In this document: positions 53,691-62,407 of the stretch, in pieces | Layout of the letters: every line of letters begins with the position of its first letter | Position numbering within the stretch: the first letter of the stretch is position 1 | From: Flavobacteriales bacterium | Lineage (GTDB): Bacteria > Bacteroidota > Bacteroidia > CAIKAF01 | DNA length: 64,000 nucleotides | Assembly: GCA_025451235.1 (NCBI GenBank) | Contig: JANWKT010000036.1 | Span: forward strand, 1-64,000 | Direction of reading: 5' to 3' | The notes under the pieces: model-generated | Told to the model about the DNA's origin: nothing | Database searches by the model: none | The model's input: the letters and a program-made list of their open reading frames with translations, nothing else | Translations under genes and position numbers: made by a program

Positions 53691-54221
53691 ATGCGAACTA
53701 AAAAAATAACTGTACTTATTTTGCTCATCACTATATCCTTTTTCTCAGGTTTTGCATTTAAAACTATGCTCATGAAGCAAGATGCAACATTGGAAACGGG
53801 AAAAGTTACCGGAATAGGTGGTATTTTCTTTAAGTGCAAAGACCCTAAGAAAGTAAAAGAATGGTATAAAACTCATCTTGGTTTCGAAGTAAATGCATAT
53901 GGAGCCGTCTTTGAATGGCGTCAGGGAGCAGATAGTACTCAAAAAGGATTTACCCAATGGAGTCCATTTAACGAGAAAACAAAATACTTCGAACCTTCAA
54001 CTAAGGATTTTATGATCAATTACCGGGTTGAAAATTTGGAAAATCTTATTGACAAACTTAGAAGTGATAGTGTAACTATTTTAGATACCATAGAAACGGT
54101 TAGTTATGGGAAATTTGTCCATATACTTGATATAGAAGGAAACAAAATAGAACTATGGGAACCCAATGATATTGAATTTGATAAGTTGGGTAAAGAGATA
54201 GGAGCGAAAACAATAAAATAA
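53691..54221 (+). CDS. VOC family protein with N-terminal signal or anchor
   Basis: 176 residues. An N-terminal hydrophobic segment (KITVLILLITISFFSGFAF) suggests export or membrane anchoring. The rest is a single VOC (glyoxalase/bleomycin-resistance) domain: VTGIGGIFFKCKDPKKVKEW, YGKFVHILDIEGNKIELWEP, with the typical metal-site positions only partly kept (His in VHIL, Glu in IELWE). It is a paralogue of the gene at 55017. First of three consecutive VOC genes; activity unassigned. Confidence 0.83.
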   Translation: MRTKKITVLILLITISFFSGFAFKTMLMKQDATLETGKVTGIGGIFFKCKDPKKVKEWYKTHLGFEVNAYGAVFEWRQGADSTQKGFTQWSPFNEKTKYFEPSTKDFMINYRVENLENLIDKLRSDSVTILDTIETVSYGKFVHILDIEGNKIELWEPNDIEFDKLGKEIGAKTIK

Positions 54222-54232
54222 ATAACGAAAGG

Positions 54233-55003
54233 ATGTTTACAATTCCACAAACTAAAATTGGCGAGGTATATGCCATCAATATCACCAGCAACGATTTGGA
54301 TCAATCCTTTGCCTTCTATCAAAAGCTTGGATTCAGGGAAATATTCCGTTATGATTTTCCCTTTCCTTTTATGTTGATCACCGACGAAACCATCCTCATC
54401 ATGCTTCGCAAAGATGCCATTCCTTATATAGCTTTATCATACTACGTGAAGAATGTGGAAAATAAGGTGGCTGAATTTGAAAAAGAAGGCATTCAGTTCA
54501 CTGCTTTATCCGAAAAGTTGGATATGATCCAGCGCTTTAGAACCACTTCACCTGATGGGATCAACCTTACATTGGTAACTTTTGTAGAAACCTTTATCAA
54601 GCCAACCGGTGCTACCATGCTTTCATTGGACCCTTCTGATTATATGGATCCTGCAAAATATGGAAACAAAACCATTGGTATGTTCGGTGAATTTGCCCAT
54701 CCGGTAAAAGACCTGGAACTTACCATCGCGTTTTGGAAAAAATTGGGATTCCAAGCCATTGTAAGGCATGCCAATCCATATCCCTGGGCTATTCTTACAG
54801 ATGGCACCTCCGTACTCGGTTGCCATCAATCAACTCATTTCTCGGGGGTGGGTATTACCTATTTTGCAAAAGATATGAGGGATAAGATTGCAGCATTACA
54901 AGAAACTGGATTGCCGGAATACAAGGAATTAATGGGTCCTAATAATATTATTGTTCCTACACCCGAAGGACAGCAAATGTTTTTATTTTCAATGGAAATG
55001 TAA
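54233..55003 (+). CDS. Two-domain VOC family protein
   Basis: 256 residues, no signal peptide. Two glyoxalase-like halves: the first from VYAINITSNDLDQSFAFYQK to TSPDGINLTLV, the second from FGEFAHPVKDLELTIAFWKK to TPEGQQMFLFS. Such proteins are dioxygenase, lyase or resistance-type; the substrate is not indicated. It starts 11 nt after the preceding VOC gene and ends 13 nt before the next, so the three form one operon. Confidence 0.83.
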   Translation: MFTIPQTKIGEVYAINITSNDLDQSFAFYQKLGFREIFRYDFPFPFMLITDETILIMLRKDAIPYIALSYYVKNVENKVAEFEKEGIQFTALSEKLDMIQRFRTTSPDGINLTLVTFVETFIKPTGATMLSLDPSDYMDPAKYGNKTIGMFGEFAHPVKDLELTIAFWKKLGFQAIVRHANPYPWAILTDGTSVLGCHQSTHFSGVGITYFAKDMRDKIAALQETGLPEYKELMGPNNIIVPTPEGQQMFLFSMEM

Positions 55004-55016
55004 CAAAACAATCACT

Positions 55017-55430
55017 ATGAAAAGAGTAACCAGCATTGGAGGAATATTTTTTAAAACAAAAAACCCTCAACAAATAAGAGAATGGTACCGTGATCATTTG
55101 GGTTTCAATATCGATCAGTATGGAACCAGTTTTGAATGGAGAAAGTTAGATAAACCCGACGAAAAAGGCTTTTCGGTGTGGAGTCCGTTTAAGGAAGATA
55201 CACAGTATTTTGCTCCGAGTGAAAAAGAATTCATGGTCAACTTCAGGGTAGAGAACCTGGATGAATTATTGAAACTCTTAAAACAAGAGGGAATCGAACA
55301 AATTGGTGAATTGCAAATATTCGAGTACGGTAAGTTTGCCCATATCATGGATCCGGAAGGGAATAAGATCGAACTCTGGGAGGCCTATGATCAGGAATAC
55401 GATAAAATGGTGGAAAAAACCACTTTTTAA
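55017..55430 (+). CDS. Single-domain VOC family protein
   Basis: 137 residues from the ATG at 55017 (KRVTSIGGIFFKTKNPQQIR). The sequence is clearly paralogous to the VOC part of the gene at 53691: EWYRDHLGFNIDQYGTSFEWR and YGKFAHIMDPEGNKIELWEA. Unlike that copy it has no signal peptide, so it is cytoplasmic. Longer in-frame reading frames begin inside the upstream gene and are rejected. Last of the VOC trio. Confidence 0.85.
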   Translation: MKRVTSIGGIFFKTKNPQQIREWYRDHLGFNIDQYGTSFEWRKLDKPDEKGFSVWSPFKEDTQYFAPSEKEFMVNFRVENLDELLKLLKQEGIEQIGELQIFEYGKFAHIMDPEGNKIELWEAYDQEYDKMVEKTTF

Positions 55431-55474
55431 GATCGTCAAATATCCCATAGGCAGTTAGAAGAGAATTAAAAAAC

Positions 55475-55482
55475 TATTTTTG
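55475..55482 (+). promoter_or_regulatory. -7 element for the small membrane gene 55499
   Basis: TATTTTTG fits TAnnTTTG and ends 16 nt before the ATG at 55499. Confidence 0.45.
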
Positions 55483-55498
55483 TTCGGTATTTGGCCGT

Positions 55499-56077
55499 AT
55501 GAAAAGGATATTTCTATGCATCATATCAGGAATCTTTATATTGGCTGCTTATGGGCAGCAAAGGTATAAGGACCGTCCACGAGTAAAGGTGGAAATAAGT
55601 CCCGATTTGAAAATAGGTTCTACCAACCCGGTCGAACCCCATAAGAATTCCTGGGTGCATTTACCTGTTCAACCTACCATTATTCAATCAAAGGAATGGG
55701 TTCCTCCCAAAATGATTCTTGAACAACTTGTGCCATTGAACCAACAGCCAATAAAATTTAAAAGGCAACCAGTTACATTGAATGTGGAGGTGCATGGCGA
55801 AAAAGCAAGGCCTTTTTTTTACTTGCTGAAATATTCAGATCATTCAAACCTGCTGAAAGCAAACAATGCGCCGGATCAAGTGAGCATGACAGAACAGATG
55901 TTCAAGTTGATCGGTTATATATGTTTTGGCTTGGCTGGAGCTTTTATAGCAGGTATTTTCCTGGGCCTTAACTTTGGTCTTCCTGGTCTGGTGATCGCTT
56001 CTTTTATCGCTATCTTTTTCCTGCTGGTGGCAGGTGTGATATTTTTTGTGGTACTGGCACCTATGTATGGGGAATAA
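55499..56077 (+). CDS. Hypothetical membrane protein, paired copy 1
   Basis: 192 residues. A signal peptide (MKRIFLCIISGIFILAAYG) is followed by QQRYKDRPRVKVEISPD, a soluble region, and two adjacent C-terminal membrane helices (LIGYICFGLAGAFIAGIFLG and LPGLVIASFIAIFFLLVAGV) ending in LAPMYGE. No family recognised. The following gene has the same layout with related ends (Q-K/R-Y...R-V-K-V after the signal; two terminal helices; final G-E), so they are probably paralogues. Confidence 0.75.
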   Translation: MKRIFLCIISGIFILAAYGQQRYKDRPRVKVEISPDLKIGSTNPVEPHKNSWVHLPVQPTIIQSKEWVPPKMILEQLVPLNQQPIKFKRQPVTLNVEVHGEKARPFFYLLKYSDHSNLLKANNAPDQVSMTEQMFKLIGYICFGLAGAFIAGIFLGLNFGLPGLVIASFIAIFFLLVAGVIFFVVLAPMYGE

Positions 56078-56087
56078 TTTTATTTTT

Positions 56088-56095
56088 TATCTTTG
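56088..56095 (+). promoter_or_regulatory. -7 element for the small membrane gene 56111
   Basis: TATCTTTG fits TAnnTTTG and lies 15 nt before the ATG at 56111, so copy 2 may be transcribed separately from copy 1. Confidence 0.45.
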
Positions 56096-56110
56096 ATTCA
56101 TCCTCTTGTT

Positions 56111-56692
56111 ATGATGAGATACAAAAACCTTTCTGTGAAAAAGATACTTGTCCTGGCATTATTGATCGTCACTATAGCGGGGCTTTCTCCGACAGCGATC
56201 GATGCCCAAAAACGTTACCATCATTTCCGAAGGGTGAAGGTATTACCTCCTCCAACCATAGAAGGTACTGCCACCGCAACAGAACATGACTTTACCGAAT
56301 CTGAAACAGAGGAACCCATCACCATCGAGGTTGAAACGCTACCTCATTTGAATATTCAGGAGGAAGTGGAACAAAGCGCAACGGTCCTGGAGGTAGTTTC
56401 ATCTCAGCCTATTCCGGTTAAGCAAACAAAAGGAGATAAGGAGAAGATCCAAAAAAGAAAAACAATATTTGAAACCCATCACAAACCTCAGAGAACCTAT
56501 ATCGACAGTGATGAACTGGATACCATGGCCTATATTTCACTGGTGGCTTTCATCACATTCCTAGGTGCCGTATTTATTAATTTCTTTCTAGGTGGATTCA
56601 GCACGATCGTTATCGTGTTTATTGTATTGAGCGGGGTTTTTGCCGTGGCTACTGCGGTGTTTTTTATATTGGCCAATACCATCGGGGAATAG
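56111..56692 (+). CDS. Hypothetical membrane protein, paired copy 2
   Basis: 193 residues from the ATG at 56111 (a second ATG at 56114 is equally possible; a TTG at 56093 overlaps the -7 box). An N-terminal hydrophobic segment (KKILVLALLIVTIAGLSPTA) is followed by QKRYHHFRRVKVLPPP, an acidic Thr/Glu-rich middle (TEHDFTESETEEPITIEVET), and two terminal helices (YISLVAFITFLGAVFINFFL and FSTIVIVFIVLSGVFAVATA) ending NTIGE. The layout matches the preceding gene. Function unknown. Confidence 0.75.
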   Translation: MMRYKNLSVKKILVLALLIVTIAGLSPTAIDAQKRYHHFRRVKVLPPPTIEGTATATEHDFTESETEEPITIEVETLPHLNIQEEVEQSATVLEVVSSQPIPVKQTKGDKEKIQKRKTIFETHHKPQRTYIDSDELDTMAYISLVAFITFLGAVFINFFLGGFSTIVIVFIVLSGVFAVATAVFFILANTIGE

Positions 56693-56704
56693 CAAAGGGA
56701 CGTT

Positions 56705-57376
56705 TTAAAACACACCACCGATTTTTACATAAACGTTTGCCACATAATGCAGAGCCAGTCTTAAATTTGTATTACCAGTAACCGTTGTATATTCATATGG
56801 TGGGAACACAAAACCAAGTTCGGCCCCATAGTCCAGACTGATCCGGTTAGCAAAAATATGAGTTCGACCTAAGGCATTGTTGATATAACCCGTACCACCA
56901 ACCGTAGCAGGAAATGTACCTAAATGGTTGTTGCCTGGATCGCTTACCGAATAAATCAATGCCCCGGCTTCCAATCTATAATAGGATCCTAGCGGAGCAA
57001 CCCATGATCCCAAATGAGTTTTAAACACTGCTCCTATAGCGCCCCCATCTATGGCAGCACGATTATCTTGAGTTACAACCACCGTATTATAATAATTCGC
57101 TGTATTATAATAATGGGTATTAAAGCCAACACTTGATTTTCTTGATATCATAAAATCCATTCCTAGTTCCAGGCGATAATTCATACCTGAAACGGCATAG
57201 TATTGCTGCGGTTGAACAAGATTAACCGGAAAATTTCCAAATGCAGGAAAGAATTTAATACCTCCTTGCAAATGAACCTTTTTTCCTATGTATCCAGGAA
57301 CCTGGGCAAAGGTGGAGCCTGAAAGAATCAAGGTACAGAAAATACTGAGTATAATGAATGGCCTAAGTCGCTTCAT
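56705..57376 (-). CDS. Hypothetical outer-membrane beta-barrel protein
   Basis: 223 residues with a signal peptide (MKRLRPFIILSIFCTLILSGSTFA). The remainder alternates hydrophobic residues in short strands with Gly/Asn turns (MNYRLELGMDFMISRKSSVG, FNTHYYNTANYYNTVVVT, LRLALHYVANVYVKIGGVF) and ends in Phe, consistent with a small 8-strand barrel. No function can be assigned. It starts 4 nt after the stop of the M48 gene, so it is probably cotranscribed. Confidence 0.75.
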   Translation of the reverse strand: MKRLRPFIILSIFCTLILSGSTFAQVPGYIGKKVHLQGGIKFFPAFGNFPVNLVQPQQYYAVSGMNYRLELGMDFMISRKSSVGFNTHYYNTANYYNTVVVTQDNRAAIDGGAIGAVFKTHLGSWVAPLGSYYRLEAGALIYSVSDPGNNHLGTFPATVGGTGYINNALGRTHIFANRISLDYGAELGFVFPPYEYTTVTGNTNLRLALHYVANVYVKIGGVF

Positions 57377-57380
57377 AAGG

Positions 57381-59627
57381 TTATTTATTTTTTTTCATTC
57401 TTAAGACCATATCATATAACGTACTTCCCATGAGATCCTGCGTACCCCCCGACTTGATTTCCGTGACATCGGAAAAAACGAATTTATTTTGTTCCACATC
57501 ATATACGGTCATATAAACCAGGGTGGTGGTATTCGGCTTGGCCAATACATATATGGTATAAGGCAATAAGAAACCCATCGTTACTACTCCCATTAAGATG
57601 GCAAGTGCCACTCCATATTTTTTCTCCACAAAAGTGAGTACTCCAATATTAGCCAGGTAAGGAGTGTTATATTTAATAGATAGATTTTTGATATCCAAGT
57701 TATCCGTAGGCAACATATTTATTTTACCCGGCAATGAGAGTACCTCGTACATGGCTGTATTCAATAGCGACATATCGTTCAGGTAATCGGCATCATCTTC
57801 GGTAAGTTCCGCAGGGTTGAGTATAGTACTTGTAATTCCAGCCTTCCCGCTTAAATTCACAAAATTATTGTTCAATTCTTTTCGTTTGGTGCTGCTGGCA
57901 TTATAGATCTTATTTTCATTTGATCTCATGTCGACCTTTAGAATTACCGGATTTAATACCAGCATACTTTCAATGTCTCGGGTATCGTCTATTTCATCCT
58001 CGGAATACTTTTTATTCTTCTTCTTATTTTTTAATGCTTCTTCCTTGGCCTCTTCTTCCTCTTCCCATTTTTTATATTGATCCTTGATCAGGGTTTTGAA
58101 CTCATCCTTCTTCAAAGCGCCTACAAAAGCATACTCAATAAAATTACTCACTTTTTTCTTTTTGTTTTTCCCTTTATCCGCATCCTCTCCCTTGATCACA
58201 TTGTACTTGTTCTTCTTTGTGTTGGTAGTATCTGTAACGGATGTTGAATCATTGGATAACGTAGTATTGGTATCGGGATGTTCTGTTTTCAGGGAATAAG
58301 GAGTGAGCTTGTTATACTTACAGGCTTCGAAAACCAGGTCGTTGAGTATATAGGTTACATCCGCATCGTCTTTCGCCTGTTCATGGAGGTTCCAGGCATA
58401 ATGGATGGCCGTATAGTTGATCTCTTTTTTGGTAAGTGCATCCATAAAATAATTTACCTGCTGCGATTCACCTTGCTTTTTCTTATATCCAACATGCACA
58501 GAAGAAAATTTACTTCCGTTGGAATACTTACTTAAACCATAGAGGCTGCGCAATACCACCTTTCTAAGAAAAAGACTGTTCGGGTTTTCTTTTAGTAATA
58601 TATACGCCGCATAAAAGGCCTCCTCATAATTTTTATCGATCAGGTATAACCTACACAGCTCATACCTGGCAATTTTCCGAAAATCCTGAAAGTTAGATGC
58701 TGAAATAACAAAATCTTTCCGACCTGTGTTATTCTTTCCTTGCACCATGTCCTGGATGCCCACGATCCGCTTATCAATGTCAGGATGTGTTCTGTATTTT
58801 TCATCGTTTTCGTTTTTCTTATCCTCTTTATCTTCGATGGGCGATAATTCATCCAAAAAATAGTCTTGAGGAAAAACCAGGTCGGCTGACTCAAGGAAAT
58901 TTTTATCGTATTTTATTTCTTCAAAAGGGAGATAGGAAAATTTAAGCACCTCAAAGGCTTCTACTGCACCGGTATAACTGTATTCCGAATTAGAAAATAA
59001 CTTAAATCCTTCTTCGTCCGCTTCAGTTTCAAGGTCCCTGGAAAAGCTGGCCATTAGAAAGCGTACATCTGTAGAAGAGGTTTTATAATTTCTATAGTCC
59101 CTTACAATGGCACGGTTTTCAATATATTCTGTTCGGCTATGTTTGTTTCTATAATGTATATACTCATGTGAAAGGATCATAGCAATTTGCGCTTCTGAGG
59201 TAACCTGGGCCAGCAAACCGGCAGTTAAGAAAATAAAATTCTTATCCATCGCATAGGCATTCACTTCCTCCGAACGAATGAAGTAAACTCTGATATCTTC
59301 ATCTATGGCATTGGCTTTTAAAACATGCTGGAGAATATTGGTGAGGTATTCTCCCACCGGGTCATTATAAATCACCACTCCACTTCTCAATAACTTATTG
59401 AGAGAGTAGGTGGATTGAAGAATAAAATCTCTTTCATCTTTTTTTGTCCTTTTACTCTTATTGCTGTTGTCATTATTGATGAGATCTTCCTTCATATAAT
59501 CTGAAAGATCCAGGGGGAGTTTACCGGTTGATTTTAAGATCTGATAATTGTCAAAATCGATGGATTGTGAAAATAGTGCCGGGATGGATAAAAGGCAGGC
59601 ATAAAATAGCAACAATACTTTTCTCAT
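57381..59627 (-). CDS. Exported M48 family metalloprotease
   Basis: 748 residues with a signal peptide (MRKVLLLFYACLLSIPALFS). The M48 zinc site is HEYIH (His154, Glu155, His158), with the third ligand in ETEADEEGFKLF. AMDKNFIFLTAGLL upstream is also typical. It is much longer than the core domain: TPR-like helices follow (FYAAYILLKENPNSLF), then a Lys/Glu-rich acidic-basic region, and a C-terminal stretch with one hydrophobic segment (YGVALAILMGVVTMGFLLPY) and DVEQNKFVFSD. Likely a periplasmic or outer-membrane-associated protease of the BepA/YcaL kind. Confidence 0.88.
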   Translation of the reverse strand: MRKVLLLFYACLLSIPALFSQSIDFDNYQILKSTGKLPLDLSDYMKEDLINNDNSNKSKRTKKDERDFILQSTYSLNKLLRSGVVIYNDPVGEYLTNILQHVLKANAIDEDIRVYFIRSEEVNAYAMDKNFIFLTAGLLAQVTSEAQIAMILSHEYIHYRNKHSRTEYIENRAIVRDYRNYKTSSTDVRFLMASFSRDLETEADEEGFKLFSNSEYSYTGAVEAFEVLKFSYLPFEEIKYDKNFLESADLVFPQDYFLDELSPIEDKEDKKNENDEKYRTHPDIDKRIVGIQDMVQGKNNTGRKDFVISASNFQDFRKIARYELCRLYLIDKNYEEAFYAAYILLKENPNSLFLRKVVLRSLYGLSKYSNGSKFSSVHVGYKKKQGESQQVNYFMDALTKKEINYTAIHYAWNLHEQAKDDADVTYILNDLVFEACKYNKLTPYSLKTEHPDTNTTLSNDSTSVTDTTNTKKNKYNVIKGEDADKGKNKKKKVSNFIEYAFVGALKKDEFKTLIKDQYKKWEEEEEAKEEALKNKKKNKKYSEDEIDDTRDIESMLVLNPVILKVDMRSNENKIYNASSTKRKELNNNFVNLSGKAGITSTILNPAELTEDDADYLNDMSLLNTAMYEVLSLPGKINMLPTDNLDIKNLSIKYNTPYLANIGVLTFVEKKYGVALAILMGVVTMGFLLPYTIYVLAKPNTTTLVYMTVYDVEQNKFVFSDVTEIKSGGTQDLMGSTLYDMVLRMKKNK

Positions 59628-59739
59628 GTAACGTGATTTAAATGGATGCTTAAAGGCACAGAAAAAATAAGTATTTAAGGTTTACAAATCAGGTCTTTAC
59701 TCGGGGGCTGGACAAAGATACACATTAGGTTTATTCAGG

Positions 59740-59771
59740 CCAAAATATAGGTGAAAACACCTATATTTTGG
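59740..59771. repeat. Perfect 14-bp inverted repeat with 4-nt loop
   Basis: CCAAAATATAGGTG (59740-59753), AAAA loop, CACCTATATTTTGG (59758-59771), then ATTTTTG. It lies in the divergent gap between the M48 gene and the small lipoprotein, so no upstream gene needs terminating on the plus strand. It may be an operator or a leader hairpin. Confidence 0.7.
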
Positions 59772-59823
59772 ATTTTTGAAAAGATTAACCCTAAATTGGT
59801 TACCAAATTAAACCTTTATACAG

Positions 59824-60012
59824 ATGAAAAGACTCATGATTATCTTAGCCGCTGTAGGACTTATGTCTTTTGCAGCATCTTGCAAAAAATGTTACACTTG
59901 CTCATCGCCTTCTATGCCTGGGAGTTATTGTGATGATGTGTACAATGCTGCACAATTAGATGTTTTAAAAGGAAGTTGTGAAAGTTATAGTGGAACATGG
60001 ACTGCACAATAA
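59824..60012 (+). CDS. Small cysteine-rich lipoprotein
   Basis: 62 residues. The signal peptide MKRLMIILAAVGLMSFAASC gives lipidated Cys20. The mature part is short and Cys-rich (KKCYTCSS, then SYCDDVYNAAQ, KGSCESYSG). No family recognised; a Bacteroidota-type small envelope lipoprotein. A 60-codon frame overlapping it from 59751 is rejected in its favour. It is followed by a bidirectional terminator. Confidence 0.78.
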   Translation: MKRLMIILAAVGLMSFAASCKKCYTCSSPSMPGSYCDDVYNAAQLDVLKGSCESYSGTWTAQ

Positions 60013-60032
60013 TCTATTTTGATGAAAAAACG

Positions 60033-60062
60033 AAAGCCTGGTCATTGGATCAGGCTTTTTTA
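60033..60062. terminator. Bidirectional intrinsic terminator
   Basis: GCCTGGTC pairs with GATCAGGC (one G-T) around an ATTG loop, with AAA upstream and TTTTTT downstream. It lies between the convergent lipoprotein and aminotransferase genes. Confidence 0.8.
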
Positions 60063-60073
60063 TTTTACGATTT

Positions 60074-61408
60074 TTACCTCACCGGTTTCATATTAAAATT
60101 ATCCACTTTCCTGAATACTGCCTCCAACGGTTTACCAATTAATCTTGAAGCGGCATCACCTTTTTCAATAGAATCCTTTACCAGTGGCAAAACCTCACGG
60201 TATGCTTTTAGGGTATAGTCAAGATCTTCCTGGCTATGCATATACATCATATTATGATTACCCTGCCACAAAACCCCTCTTTTTATCATTTCCTGCTGGA
60301 AATAAGCCTTCACCTCCAATGGGTTTGGAACGGTTGCCTCCAGCGTAACTGTTGTTCTGCAGGAATAACCTTTGCATTGGGTATATTGCTTTACTCCCAA
60401 TTCCTCGGCCAATTGATTGTAGGCATTTTTTAGAAAGGTTCCTTTTTCGGCCAGGTTGGCGGGAACATTTTTATTTTTCAATTCCGTTAAAGTTGCCTTT
60501 GTTGCGGCCAATGCCAACGCTTCTCCCCCGAAAGTAGTATAGAAGAAAACATCTTTGGCAAATAACTCCATTACATCTTTCCTTCCGGTTAAGAATGCAA
60601 TGGGCATTCCGTTGGCAACAGCTTTGCTATAACAGGCAAGGTCGGGTTTGATCCCGAAATATTCCTGTGCCCCGCCTAATGCAATTCTAAATCCGGTCCA
60701 CATTTCGTCGAATATCAACAATGTTCCATTGGCTTTGCAGGCTTCGTATACTTCCAATAAGAACTGTTCTTTGGGTTCATCAAAAACAAAAGGTTCTAAA
60801 ATAACGGCCGCTACATCCGCATCCAATGCTTCTTTCAAACTCTCAATATTATTATAATCGAATGTGTAAGTAAGGTCTTTTATTTCCTCCGGGATCCCGT
60901 TGGCCCTACTGGTAGCAGCAATATACCAATCATGCCAGCCATGGTAACCGCAACATAGTACTTTTTTTCTCCCGGTAAATGCACGGGATATTCTCACAGC
61001 TGCACTGGTTACATCCGCACCTGTTTTTGAGATCCGGATCGATTCGGCGTTGGGAATAATATCATGGATCATTTGTGAAACTTCATATTCCAATTCATGC
61101 ATCAACGAAAAAGTGATCCCTTTTTTCAGTTGTTCAATAATCGCGTTGTCGACTGCCTCATAGCAATATCCTAAGGAGAGTGGACCGATGGCAGCGTTCC
61201 AATCTAAGTATTCATTCCCATCTACATCCCAAACCCTGGATCCCTTTCCGCGATCCAGATAAATAGGGCAGACACCCAAGGAGTATTGACCTGGACCCTT
61301 TGCCATGGTAGCGGTTACAGGGGTCATGATCTTTTTTGCTTTTTCGTAAAGCTCTAATGATTTTGTAATGGTTGGGTAATTGGAGTTGAATGAAACGGTA
61401 TTTGCCAT
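60074..61408 (-). CDS. Class III aminotransferase (glutamate-1-semialdehyde aminomutase-like)
   Basis: 444 residues. PLP-dependent fold type I: VWDVDGNEYLDWNAAIGPLS opens the family pattern; VLCCGYHGWHDWYIAATSRA, LLIFDEMWTGFRIALGGAQE and CYSKAVANGMPIAF (PLP-binding Lys) follow. It resembles glutamate-1-semialdehyde 2,1-aminomutases, but the genomic neighbour is a transketolase C-terminal subunit, not haem genes. Such pairs occur in biosynthesis of modified sugars or related surface molecules. 10 nt separate it from the upstream gene. Confidence 0.88.
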   Translation of the reverse strand: MANTVSFNSNYPTITKSLELYEKAKKIMTPVTATMAKGPGQYSLGVCPIYLDRGKGSRVWDVDGNEYLDWNAAIGPLSLGYCYEAVDNAIIEQLKKGITFSLMHELEYEVSQMIHDIIPNAESIRISKTGADVTSAAVRISRAFTGRKKVLCCGYHGWHDWYIAATSRANGIPEEIKDLTYTFDYNNIESLKEALDADVAAVILEPFVFDEPKEQFLLEVYEACKANGTLLIFDEMWTGFRIALGGAQEYFGIKPDLACYSKAVANGMPIAFLTGRKDVMELFAKDVFFYTTFGGEALALAATKATLTELKNKNVPANLAEKGTFLKNAYNQLAEELGVKQYTQCKGYSCRTTVTLEATVPNPLEVKAYFQQEMIKRGVLWQGNHNMMYMHSQEDLDYTLKAYREVLPLVKDSIEKGDAASRLIGKPLEAVFRKVDNFNMKPVR

Positions 61409-61418
61409 GTTTAATTTT

Positions 61419-62378
61419 TTATTCGTCGAATGTGTTTTCTACTACTTGTGATTTTGTATCGGATAAGCTATGTTTTATTTTTAAATGATCCAGTATTTTT
61501 GCGGCCATTTTTTCTCCGGTAAAACCTTCATACTCGAGCACCTCACTTAATAGGCCTGGCTTAAACCAGGTTTTAAGAGCTATGGGTAGTACATCGGCCG
61601 TTGTTCTATTTTTTAAAAACACTTCCGCTAAGATGGAATACAATCCTCCGGTTAAAAAATGATCTTCAATGGTCACCAATAATTGAGAAGAGGTGGCTGC
61701 GTTCAATATATATTTTTCATCGATGGGAGCCAATGAACGCATATTGGCCAGGCCCACTTTTAATCCAAAGGATTCAAGAACTTCTTTTGTTTTTAAAGTT
61801 TGTTCCAGCATCATTCCATATACCATCAGCGTCACATCTTTTCCTTCGGAAATCACTTCTGCTTTTCCGATCTCGAAAGGTGTATGCTGGATAACGGCTG
61901 CTCTTGTATTGGCCCTTAAATAAACCGGAGCGTTATTTTTCCAAATAGATTCAAGCATCAAGATCATATCCTCATTGTCGGCCGGGGCGTATACCTGCAT
62001 GCCCGGGATCCCTCTCATTAACGAAATATCTTCGATGGCCTGGTGGGTGGGGCCATTTCCATCGGACAAGAAGCCGGGAACAAAACTGGTTAGTTTTACC
62101 GGCAGGCCAGAGATCCCTATATCTGTTCGGATGAATTCAAAAGCCCGCATGCTTAAAAAAGAAGCCAATGCATGTACTATTGGTTTTCTTCCTCGCAAAG
62201 CCAAACCTGCTGAAGTACCGATCATGGCTTGTTCTGTAATTCCGGTATCGATAAAACGAGGACCTAAAACTGCTGGTAAATTTCTAATGAGGGCCCGGTT
62301 CTCTGCAGTAACTACTACTATATTTTCATCTGCTAAAGCCAGGTCTTTTAAATACTCTTCGTAACTGGTATACTTCAT
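61419..62378 (-). CDS. Transketolase, C-terminal subunit
   Basis: 319 residues covering the pyrimidine-binding and C-terminal transketolase domains: FIDTGITEQAMIGTSAGLAL (with the conserved Glu that activates ThDP), SDGNGPTHQAIEDISLMRGI, and LLVTIEDHFLTGGLYSILAE. The ThDP-diphosphate-binding N-terminal half is not encoded upstream, where this class of split enzyme usually has it. It would need a partner subunit encoded elsewhere. It is followed by the aminotransferase gene, presumably in one pathway. Confidence 0.9.
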   Translation of the reverse strand: MKYTSYEEYLKDLALADENIVVVTAENRALIRNLPAVLGPRFIDTGITEQAMIGTSAGLALRGRKPIVHALASFLSMRAFEFIRTDIGISGLPVKLTSFVPGFLSDGNGPTHQAIEDISLMRGIPGMQVYAPADNEDMILMLESIWKNNAPVYLRANTRAAVIQHTPFEIGKAEVISEGKDVTLMVYGMMLEQTLKTKEVLESFGLKVGLANMRSLAPIDEKYILNAATSSQLLVTIEDHFLTGGLYSILAEVFLKNRTTADVLPIALKTWFKPGLLSEVLEYEGFTGEKMAAKILDHLKIKHSLSDTKSQVVENTFDE

Positions 62379-62382
62379 GCCT

Positions 62383-62390
62383 CAAAGGTA
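62383..62390 (-). promoter_or_regulatory. -7 element adjacent to the transketolase start
   Basis: Minus-strand TACCTTTG fits TAnnTTTG and ends 4 nt before the ATG at 62378, giving a leaderless or near-leaderless transcript. Confidence 0.4.
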
Positions 62391-62407
62391 ATTTGAAAAT
62401 TTGATAA

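Noticed and set aside
59751-59933. 60-codon frame overlapping the small lipoprotein
   Set aside because: No signal or motif, begins in the inverted repeat, and overlaps a clear lipoprotein in another frame.
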